Shown here piece by piece: positions 43,934 through 51,557 of a stretch of DNA of 63,523 nucleotides. The translations under genes were made by a program, and so were the position numbers. The notes below the pieces were generated by a model that made no database searches, had not been told where the DNA came from, and worked only from the letters and a program-made list of their open reading frames with translations. This stretch comes from Blastocatellia bacterium UBA7656 (GTDB taxonomy: Bacteria; Acidobacteriota; Blastocatellia; UBA7656). The stretch spans positions 1-63,523 of the forward strand of contig DLHY01000043.1 in assembly GCA_002483445.1 (NCBI GenBank), in the 5' to 3' direction. Position 1 is the first letter of the stretch, and every line of letters begins with the position of its first letter.

Positions 43934-44551
43934 ATGTTGCCCACCAAACATCAAAGGGAGGCTCTGACCGAGATCATCAACAACGCTCTCGCGCGCACGG
44001 CTGCTTCACTTTCCGAACTGACCGGCTGCCGCGCGCTGATGGGCGCAACGGGAGTGGCGGTCTGCGAGGCAGGCGATCTTTCGAATGAACTGGGCGGCTT
44101 TGTCGAAAGCGAAATCGCTTCTGTTCATCAGTCAATAACCGGTTCCGTGTCAGGAGATGCCTTTCTGCTGCTCGACCACGGCGACGCGGCGCGGCTTTCG
44201 GAACTGCTTACGAAAGAGAAACCGTTGACGAATCAATTGAACGAGTCGGATTACGAGGCGCTGACTGAATTCGCCAACCTTCTGCTCGACGACTGTGTCG
44301 ACGCGCTCGGAAATTTTCTTGAGGCTCAGGTGATATTATCAGTTCCGCGCCTGCATCTGGAAAGCCTCGACCATCTGCTCGACCGGCTTGCGGCGGGCAA
44401 ACAGGAGCGTCGACGCGCGCTGGTCGTCCGGGTGTCGTTCGGATTGCGCGACCGTCTTTTGAATGGGTGCCTGGTAATGGCGCTCCGTCTTGATTCGCCT
44501 GACCTGTTGATGCCGGTCGAGCGCCGGGAAGAAGCGCAGATCGAAGTCTAA
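43934..44551 (+). CDS. CheC/CheX-family phosphatase-like protein
   Basis: 205 residues. The repeat LTEIINNALARTAASLSELTG near the N-terminus and YEALTEFANLLLDDCVDALGNFLE near the middle resemble CheC's paired E-xx-N helices, which dephosphorylate CheY-P. The first has Glu and Asn in place (EIINNA); the second reads E-xx-N too (EFANLL). A CheY-like gene lies just upstream, giving a likely substrate. Confidence 0.8.
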   Translation: MLPTKHQREALTEIINNALARTAASLSELTGCRALMGATGVAVCEAGDLSNELGGFVESEIASVHQSITGSVSGDAFLLLDHGDAARLSELLTKEKPLTNQLNESDYEALTEFANLLLDDCVDALGNFLEAQVILSVPRLHLESLDHLLDRLAAGKQERRRALVVRVSFGLRDRLLNGCLVMALRLDSPDLLMPVERREEAQIEV

Positions 44552-44571
44552 GCATTGGGGCGTTGCCGACG

Positions 44572-47500
44572 ATGAATCATACGAAAGCAGAAACGTCGAT
44601 TGAGACTGCGGCGCTCGAAGGGTTCGCCGATCTTGTTCCACTCGGCATTGTGACGACCGACGCGGAGTTGAACATAAGAGGGTGGAATCGGTGGCTTGAA
44701 GAGCGAAGCGGGTTGAGCGCAAGCCGGGTGAAGGGGCGTAATCTGCTTGAAGTCTACACGGATCTGGTCGAGCGCAAATTCGACCGTTATTATCACGCGG
44801 CGCTCAGGGGCCATGCCCGAGTTCTCTCGCAACGTTTCCATCGCTATCTGCTTCGCCTCCCGCCCAAAGCGGGGGTTATCGATTTCGAATTCATGCAGCA
44901 AAGCGCGCAGATCGCTCCGCTCGTCGAAGATAACCGCGTAGTCGGGACGATCACCGTCATAGAAGATGTGACCGAGAGGGTGCATCGCGAAACGATGCTC
45001 AGGGATCAAATCCTGGAACTGGAGGCGCTTGAGCAGAAGAACGCCGCGCTCTATCAATCGATGAGCGAGTCTGAATCGCGTTATCGAATACTCTCCGATC
45101 AATCTCTGTTGGGCGTGTATGTGATTCAGGATGGAAAGTTCCGCTACGTCAATCCGGCATTCGCGCGCATGTTCGGCTACGGGCCGGAGGAGTTGATCGA
45201 CACCATCGATCCGTTCGATATGATTACCAGCACGGATGCGGATAAGCTGGCCGACGCCATAAGATCGCGGCTGTCGGGCGATAATGACTCGAACTCCAGA
45301 GAGTTTCGCGGCGTGCGTAAGGACGGAACGATTTGCCACGTTGAGAGCTTCGGCACACTGGTGACATACAACGACCGCCCTGCGGTGCTTGGCACTCTGC
45401 TCGATATCACCGAGCGCAAACAGGCCGACGAAGAACGACGAAAGACCGAAGAACGATTTCAACTCGTCGCGCAGGCCACCAATGACGCGGTCTGGGACTG
45501 GAACCTTGAGACAGATGCGGTCTGGTGGAATGAAGGAGTGACGACGCTCTTCGGATACAAGGCGGAACAGGTCGGGAAGGATGTCAACTGGTGGTATGAA
45601 AATATCCACCCGGAGGAGAGAGAAAGAGTCGTTTCCGGCATTCACGAAGTAATCAACAGTGGGAGCCAGTTCTGGACTGACGAATATCGCTATCGTCGGG
45701 GCGACGGCACTTATGCCTACATCATGGATCGCGGCTATGTGATACATGATGTAGAAAATCGCCCTGTGCGTATGCTCGGAGCGATGGCTGACCTCACTGA
45801 GCGCAGGATGGCCGAAGAGATAATGCGCACATCGGAGGAAAGATTCTCCAAAGCGTTCAATTCCAGTCCCTGTTCCATGAGCATCGTCACGGCCAGAGAA
45901 GGTATATTGATCGATGTCAACGAAACCTTTTTGCACACGACCGGCTATTTGCGTGAAGACCTTATAGGCCGCGCGGTCGTCGATGTCGGCTTCTGGGCTG
46001 ACCCTCAAGAATACGAAAAAGTATTGAGGCTGCTCAAAGAGCAGGGGTTCGTGCAGAATCTGGAATCCAGATTCTTGAAAAAATCGGGCGAAATGATAGT
46101 GGAGTTGTTCTCGGCGGAGAAAATAGAGATCAACGGCCAGCGGTGCGTGCTGACAACCAGCGTCAATATCACCGAGCAGAAGCGCGCTCAGGAAGTCATA
46201 AGGGCGTCAGAGGAAAGATTCTCCAAAGCGTTCAACTCCAGTCCCTGTTCGATGAGCATTCTCACCACCAGAGACGGCAGGTACGTCGATATCAACGAAG
46301 CCTTCATCCGATCAACCGGCTATTCGCGCGAAGAGACCATAGGCCGCACGGCGGAAAACCTGGGCATCTGGGCTGATGAGGAAGGCCGCGACAAAGTATT
46401 GAGACTGCTCAAAGAGCAGGGATTCGTGCAGAATCTGGAAGTCAAATTCTCGAAGAAATCGGGCGAAGAGACAGTAGGGCTGTTCTCGGCAGAGAAGATA
46501 GAAATCGGGGGTCAGCAGTGCGTGCTGGCGATCAACGTCAATATCACCGAACAGAAACACGCTCAGGAGGCGTTGCAGCGGAGCGAGGAATACTTCCGGT
46601 CGCTGATAGAAAACGCTCACGACACCACGACTATCGTCAACGAACAGGGAACCATAATTTACACCAGCCCTTCGTCGGAGCGAGTGTTGGGATACAAACC
46701 AGAAGAAATGGTGGGGCGAAATTCCTTCGAGATGCTCCATCCCGATGATTTGCCAGTGGTGATGGAACTCTTCAACAGCACACTTGGCAATCACGGCTCT
46801 GCCGAAAAGGCGGAGTACCGTTACCGGCACAAGAACGGCTCGTGGAGAGTGATGGAAGCGATAGGCAACAATTTGTTCGGCAACCCTGCTGTGCGCGGCG
46901 CGGTTATAAATGCCCGCGACATAACCGAGCGCAAGCAGGCCGAAGAAGAGGTTCGCCAGAGCGAAGAGCGTTACCGCTCCCTGTTCGAAAGCAATCCGCT
47001 GCCTGCGCTCGTGCACGACGCTGAAACCTCCTACTTCCTCGCCGTCAACGACGCGGCCATAGAACACTATGGCTATTCGCGCGAAGAATTCCTTTCGCTG
47101 AAAACCACCCAGATACGGCCCGTTGAAGAAGTTTCGAAATATATCGCTCTGGTGGAATCACAGCCTGAAAAATCGGGAAATCACGGCGAATGGAAACATC
47201 AGAAGAAAGATGGAACCGTTATAGATGTAGAGATAATCTCGCAGCCATTCATATTCGAAGGAAGGTCAGCGAAACTCGTCATCGCCACAGACATCACTGC
47301 GCGCAAGCAGATGGAAGAAGTCATGATGCGGGCGAAAGAAGCTGCCGAAGCGGCCAATCAGTCCAAGTCGGAATTCCTCGCCAATATGAGCCACGAGATT
47401 CGCACCCCGATGAACGGCATCATCGGCATGACGGAACTCCTCATCGACACTCCGCTCGATAGCGAGCAACGCGAGTATCTGGAAATGGTTCGCCTTTCAG

Positions 47501-48921
47501 CCGATTCGCTCCTCGAAATCATCAACGACATTCTGGACTTCTCGAAGATAGAAGCGGGCAAGCTCAGACTCGACTCGTCCGAGTTCAGATTGCAGGATAC
47601 TCTGGGCGATACGATGAAGACCTTCGCTCCGCGCGCTCACGAAAAGGGCCTGGAACTCGTCCTCCACATCGCGCCGCAAACGCCCGACACTCTCATAGGC
47701 GACGCGGTGCGACTGCGCCAGATCGTCGTCAATATGCTTGGAAACGCTGTGAAGTTCACTCAGTCGGGCGAGATTGCTCTGCGCATAGAGGTCGAGGAGC
47801 AAAGCGAGGAGGAAGTGATTCTGCATTTCTCCATCCGGGACACAGGAATAGGTATCTCTCCCGAAAAACAGCAGTTGATCTTCGAAGCCTTCACGCAGGC
47901 CGACGCATCGACGACTCGTAAATTCGGAGGCACAGGTCTGGGGCTTGCAATCTCTTCGCGGCTGGTCGAGTTGATGGGCGGAAGCATCTGGGTCGAAAGC
48001 GAAGCGGGACGCGGAAGCACATTCCATTTCACCGCTCGATTCAGCGTCAAAGGCATAAAAGTTCAAAGCAATGATTCATTGCTGGCAGGACTCAGCGCGC
48101 TCCTGGTCGATGACAATCAAGCAACCCTTTGCGTGATGGCGGAGGTTCTTCATTCGTGTGGAGTGAGCGTCCGTTTGGCGGATGGCGCAGGGGAGGCGTT
48201 GAAAGAAGTGATGCGGGCGCGCGAAGAAGGAAGAAGTTATGATGTGGCAATAGTAGATGCGGGGATGCCGGGCATCGATGGATTGACCCTCATATCACTG
48301 TTGAAAGAAAACCGGCAGATCGTGCGCTCGGCCATACTGCTTGTGTCAGCCGTCAAGGGCCGTCCGGCCAGCGCGTCGGAAAGCGATCCTTATATAGCCT
48401 GCCAGTTGATAAAACCTGTCAAGCCCGCTGAGTTGAAAGCGGCGATGCTCCGGATTCCGGGCGCAGTCGGCGCCCATAGACATAAAACTCCTCTCGGCGC
48501 AAAGAGGGTTCTCCCCGCTGCCCGCCGCCCCTTGCGCGTGCTGCTTGCCGAAGATAACCCGGTCAATCAGCATCTGGCTGTGCGAATGCTCGAAAGGCAT
48601 GGGCACAGGGTTGTGGTCGCGAACAACGGGCGCGATGCGGTCGAGGCTTTCGAGCAGCAGCCATTCGACCTGATCCTGATGGACGTGCAGATGCCGGAGA
48701 TGAGCGGCTTTGAAGCCACCGTTGCGATTCGCTCCCGCGAATCACAGACTGCCAACCGTATCCCGATAATAGCGATGACGGCTTATGCGATGAAAGGCGA
48801 CCGTGAGCGATGCCTGGAGGCTGGAATGGACGGCTATGTGTCGAAACCGGTGCGCGCTGAAGAGCTTTTCCGCGCTATGGAATCCGTCCTGGCCCGCAGC
48901 ACAGCTACAGAAGCGGTCTGA
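44572..48921 (+). CDS. Multi-PAS hybrid histidine kinase with two receivers
   Basis: About 1449 residues, soluble. Six or seven PAS/PAC modules fill the first ~900 residues (e.g. GIVTTDAELNIRGWNRWLEE; SLLGVYVIQDGKFRYVNPAFARMFGY; DITERKQAEEEVRQSEERYRSLFE). The fourth and fifth are tandem near-copies (EERFSKAFNSSPCSMSI twice). Then HisKA with His in FLANMSHEIRTPMNGIIGM (~940), an ATPase (FSIRDTGIGISPEKQQLIFEAF; GTGLGLAISSRLVELMGG), receiver 1 (LLVDDNQATLCV; DVAIVDAGMPGIDG) and receiver 2 (LLAEDNPVNQHLAV; LILMDVQMPEMSGFEAT; YVSKPVRAEEL). Receiver 1 has a Pro in its switch end but keeps its Asp. Likely a cytosolic multi-input sensor relaying to the CheY-like partner. Confidence 0.95.
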   Translation: MNHTKAETSIETAALEGFADLVPLGIVTTDAELNIRGWNRWLEERSGLSASRVKGRNLLEVYTDLVERKFDRYYHAALRGHARVLSQRFHRYLLRLPPKAGVIDFEFMQQSAQIAPLVEDNRVVGTITVIEDVTERVHRETMLRDQILELEALEQKNAALYQSMSESESRYRILSDQSLLGVYVIQDGKFRYVNPAFARMFGYGPEELIDTIDPFDMITSTDADKLADAIRSRLSGDNDSNSREFRGVRKDGTICHVESFGTLVTYNDRPAVLGTLLDITERKQADEERRKTEERFQLVAQATNDAVWDWNLETDAVWWNEGVTTLFGYKAEQVGKDVNWWYENIHPEERERVVSGIHEVINSGSQFWTDEYRYRRGDGTYAYIMDRGYVIHDVENRPVRMLGAMADLTERRMAEEIMRTSEERFSKAFNSSPCSMSIVTAREGILIDVNETFLHTTGYLREDLIGRAVVDVGFWADPQEYEKVLRLLKEQGFVQNLESRFLKKSGEMIVELFSAEKIEINGQRCVLTTSVNITEQKRAQEVIRASEERFSKAFNSSPCSMSILTTRDGRYVDINEAFIRSTGYSREETIGRTAENLGIWADEEGRDKVLRLLKEQGFVQNLEVKFSKKSGEETVGLFSAEKIEIGGQQCVLAINVNITEQKHAQEALQRSEEYFRSLIENAHDTTTIVNEQGTIIYTSPSSERVLGYKPEEMVGRNSFEMLHPDDLPVVMELFNSTLGNHGSAEKAEYRYRHKNGSWRVMEAIGNNLFGNPAVRGAVINARDITERKQAEEEVRQSEERYRSLFESNPLPALVHDAETSYFLAVNDAAIEHYGYSREEFLSLKTTQIRPVEEVSKYIALVESQPEKSGNHGEWKHQKKDGTVIDVEIISQPFIFEGRSAKLVIATDITARKQMEEVMMRAKEAAEAANQSKSEFLANMSHEIRTPMNGIIGMTELLIDTPLDSEQREYLEMVRLSADSLLEIINDILDFSKIEAGKLRLDSSEFRLQDTLGDTMKTFAPRAHEKGLELVLHIAPQTPDTLIGDAVRLRQIVVNMLGNAVKFTQSGEIALRIEVEEQSEEEVILHFSIRDTGIGISPEKQQLIFEAFTQADASTTRKFGGTGLGLAISSRLVELMGGSIWVESEAGRGSTFHFTARFSVKGIKVQSNDSLLAGLSALLVDDNQATLCVMAEVLHSCGVSVRLADGAGEALKEVMRAREEGRSYDVAIVDAGMPGIDGLTLISLLKENRQIVRSAILLVSAVKGRPASASESDPYIACQLIKPVKPAELKAAMLRIPGAVGAHRHKTPLGAKRVLPAARRPLRVLLAEDNPVNQHLAVRMLERHGHRVVVANNGRDAVEAFEQQPFDLILMDVQMPEMSGFEATVAIRSRESQTANRIPIIAMTAYAMKGDRERCLEAGMDGYVSKPVRAEELFRAMESVLARSTATEAV

Positions 48922-49016
48922 AGAACTTCGCGCCTCCGCGACGCCTTATTCTTGCGCCCTTTGGCTGCATCGCGTTAATATGAGTTGCGCGACCAGTCAG
49001 CTTCAAGGAGCAAGGG

Positions 49017-50339
49017 ATGCATTTCAAAACCAAGATCGCCATCGTAGTCTTTTCCTCGATCATTGCCTTCTACGCCATCATTGGCAGCTTCATGTCGCAT
49101 TCCGGGCAGGCGGTGGCGCGAAGCGGTCAGTATGGACAGTACAACACCTTCAACGAAGTGCTCAGTCACATAATCCGCGACTACGTCGATCAGCCTGATC
49201 TTGAGAAGGTGCGCATAGGAAGCCTTCGCGGGCTTGCCGACGGGCTTGATCCTTATTGCGCATATCTTACGACGGAACAGGTCAAACAGTACGATCCGAA
49301 AGCGGTTCGCGGAGAGACAGGGATGATACTGTCGAAATGGAATGGCTACTCTTACATCATCTCAGTGCTGAAAGGCTCCCCGGCTGATCAGGCGGGCATA
49401 CGCGATGGCGATATAATCGAATACGTCGGCAAGGTTCCTTCGCGCGATCTCAGCCTGTATGACACCGAGCAACTCCTCGGCGGCCAGGTTGGAACTTCGG
49501 TCGAGGTTCGAATACTTCATCGCGGCCAGTCGCGCAAGATAACGCTCGCTCGTGCAAAGATCGTCCAACCGGCGATAGAGTCGCGCATGGAAGAAACCGG
49601 CATCGGTTACATAAAGGCAACCTCTCTTGCTCAGAACAAATCCGCCGAGATAAAAACTCAACTCGCCGATCTCATCGCGAAAGGCGCGCAGAAGATCGTT
49701 CTGGACCTGCGCGGATCGGCGAATGGAAGTATCAACGAAGGCGTCGCAGTTGCAAATCTTTTCATCGGCTCCGGGGTGCTGGCTCGCGCGATAGGCAAAG
49801 AGGGCAAAGAGACTCAAGTCTACAAAGCCGATCCCGCCAAAGCAGTCTTCAGCGGGCCGATGGCAGTCATCATTGATCGCAGCACTGCGGGCGCGGCTGA
49901 AATCATCGCCGCTGCCGTTCGCGATCAGAAGCGAGGTGAAGTCATAGGCGAGCGAACTTTTGGAGTGGGAAGCGAACAGCAACTCTTCCCGCTTACAGAT
50001 GGAGGGGCATTGCTGCTGACGACGGCAAAATATGCGCCCGCCACAGGCAAGCCGTTTATGGAAGAGGGCGTCGTACCTACCGTCAAAGTTGACCGCCCCG
50101 CTGAAGAAGAATTGGTGCTGCCTCCGGGCGATGATGAGGAAGAAGGCGCGGAGCCTGAGCCTCAACAGCAGGTCGCTCCGCCAAAGACAGAGCATCCGGT
50201 TGAAGATGTTCAGTTGAAGAAGGCTGTCGAAATCCTCAAGCAGACAGCGGCAAAGGGCGCAGCAGCGCAGAAGCGCACCGCTGCAAACCTCAATCAGGCT
50301 TCAGACCGTCCGGTAAATGAAGTGAAAGCCGCAGCCTGA
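49017..50339 (+). CDS. S41-family protein lacking the catalytic Ser and Lys
   Basis: 440 residues: N-terminal signal/anchor (IAIVVFSSIIAFYAIIGSF), S41 N-terminal helices, a PDZ domain (~105-185, VLKGSPADQAGIRDGDIIEYVGK) and the S41 core. In active enzymes the core reads S/T-A-S-A-S-E-I and, 25 residues on, T-F-G-K-G. Here these are T290-A-G292-A-A-E and TFG-V317-G: the nucleophilic Ser is Gly and the Lys is Val. The spacing of 25 is exact, so this is not misalignment. It should be a pseudoprotease, perhaps binding peptides or regulating others. The tail is acidic then Ala/Lys-rich. Confidence 0.88.
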   Translation: MHFKTKIAIVVFSSIIAFYAIIGSFMSHSGQAVARSGQYGQYNTFNEVLSHIIRDYVDQPDLEKVRIGSLRGLADGLDPYCAYLTTEQVKQYDPKAVRGETGMILSKWNGYSYIISVLKGSPADQAGIRDGDIIEYVGKVPSRDLSLYDTEQLLGGQVGTSVEVRILHRGQSRKITLARAKIVQPAIESRMEETGIGYIKATSLAQNKSAEIKTQLADLIAKGAQKIVLDLRGSANGSINEGVAVANLFIGSGVLARAIGKEGKETQVYKADPAKAVFSGPMAVIIDRSTAGAAEIIAAAVRDQKRGEVIGERTFGVGSEQQLFPLTDGGALLLTTAKYAPATGKPFMEEGVVPTVKVDRPAEEELVLPPGDDEEEGAEPEPQQQVAPPKTEHPVEDVQLKKAVEILKQTAAKGAAAQKRTAANLNQASDRPVNEVKAAA

Positions 50340-50365
50340 AAATTTTTCTCTGACGCTCCAGCACG

Positions 50366-50398
50366 AAAAAAGCCGCTTCCAGTGAAGCGGCTTTTTTT
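50366..50398. terminator. Bidirectional terminator
   Basis: GCCGCTTC/GAAGCGGC (50372-50379, 50384-50391), loop CAGT, with an A-run before and T-run after. It serves both converging genes, the S41-like and proline dehydrogenase genes. Confidence 0.9.
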
Positions 50399-50400
50399 GA

Positions 50401-51312
50401 TCAGCCCTTCATCATATTCTTCATCACGAACCAGATGTTGGCCGGACGTTCGGCCAGCCGTCGCATGAAGTACGGATACCAGGAACGACCGTAAGGCACA
50501 TAAACGCGCACTCGCCAGCCCTCATTGATGAGTGTTTCCTGAAGATCCCGCCTCACTCCATAGAGCATCTGAAACTCGAACTGATCCGCTGCGATGCCGC
50601 GCGACGAAGCGAATTGTCGAGTCGCCGCGATCATGTTTTCATCGTGAGTCGCTATGCCGTGATAGACGCCTGACCTAAGCAACGCCTCCATCAATCTGAT
50701 GTAGTTCGCATCGACGTCTTTCTTTTTTGGAAAAGCGACCGTCGCGGGTTCCTTGTAAGCTCCTTTGCACAATCTCATCCTCGCCTCTGCGCCAAGCAGG
50801 TCTTCGATATCCTTCTCGCTGCGGTAGAGATAGGACTGGATGACTATGCCGACGTTTTCGAACTCGTCGCGCAATCTTCTGAAGATTTCCAGCGTCGAAT
50901 CTGTCCTTGTGGAATCTTCCATATCGATTCGGACGAAGTTCCTACGGCTCGCAGCGGCCTCAACTATTGCGCGGGCGTTCTCGAAGCAGAGCTTTCGATC
51001 TATATCGAGTCCCAATTGAGTGAGCTTGACCGAGACGTTTGAATCGAGCGCGTTCTCTTCGATGGCGTCGAGTATGCTGATATACTCGCGCACTTCGTCT
51101 CCGGCTTCTTTTTCAGAAGAGATCGCTTCGCCCAGATGATCGAACGATGCGCTGATTTTCTTCTGATTGAGATGGTGTATGGCTTCGACGGCCTGGGGAA
51201 GTTCCTCGCCCGCGACGAACCGGCTCGTCACATTGTTGAAAGATTTGAATCGAGTGAGAAAGTTTTTGAATCCTTCGCTTGTCGAAAGGTAGAGCAAAAC
51301 AGCTTTGGTCAC
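50401..51312 (-). CDS. Proline dehydrogenase
   Basis: FAD-dependent oxidation of proline to pyrroline-5-carboxylate. 303 residues from a GTG at 51312 (GAGG 5 nt upstream); an earlier GTG at 51357 is possible. Family motifs: VKLTQLGLDIDRKLCFENA, NFVRIDMEDSTRTDSTLEIFR, YLYRSEKDIEDLL, RLCKGAYKEPATVAFPKK, GIATHDENMI, FEFQMLYGVRRDLQETL and the C-terminal RVYVPYGRSWYPYFMRRLAERPANIWFV with the proline-binding RR. Monofunctional; the pyrroline-5-carboxylate dehydrogenase is not nearby. Confidence 0.95.
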   Translation of the reverse strand: MTKAVLLYLSTSEGFKNFLTRFKSFNNVTSRFVAGEELPQAVEAIHHLNQKKISASFDHLGEAISSEKEAGDEVREYISILDAIEENALDSNVSVKLTQLGLDIDRKLCFENARAIVEAAASRRNFVRIDMEDSTRTDSTLEIFRRLRDEFENVGIVIQSYLYRSEKDIEDLLGAEARMRLCKGAYKEPATVAFPKKKDVDANYIRLMEALLRSGVYHGIATHDENMIAATRQFASSRGIAADQFEFQMLYGVRRDLQETLINEGWRVRVYVPYGRSWYPYFMRRLAERPANIWFVMKNMMKG

Positions 51313-51432
51313 TATTTCCTCTTCATTATGATTTTTAACAACTTCAGGGCGACTCACCCGCCAGAGAATAACCCGACGACAAAGCTTAAATCAATCTTCT
51401 CCGCGCTGGCCTCCCTGCCTTAAAAAAAATCG

Positions 51433-51461
51433 TTGACTTCCGATCCTCATTTCGCTTAAAC
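51433..51461 (+). promoter_or_regulatory. Promoter of the TonB-dependent receptor
   Basis: TTGACT at 51433-51438, TTAAAC at 51456-51461, 17-bp spacer. The predicted start (~51468) touches the palindrome at 51469-51497. Confidence 0.55.
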
Positions 51462-51468
51462 TTCGGCT

Positions 51469-51497
51469 CTGAAATTGAAAACAGTTTTCAATTTCAG
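51469..51497. promoter_or_regulatory. Fur-like operator palindrome
   Basis: A perfect 14-1-14 palindrome. Its core, TGAAAAC-a-GTTTTCA, fits the 7-1-7 half-site pattern of Fur boxes (TGAnAAT-n-ATTnTCA). It overlaps the predicted transcription start of the receptor gene, where iron-loaded Fur would repress. Confidence 0.6.
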
Positions 51498-51557
51498 AAC
51501 CAGGAAACCCGGAGGGTGGGTTGGTCTCATAAATCATGGCGCAACAGTGGAGGGATC

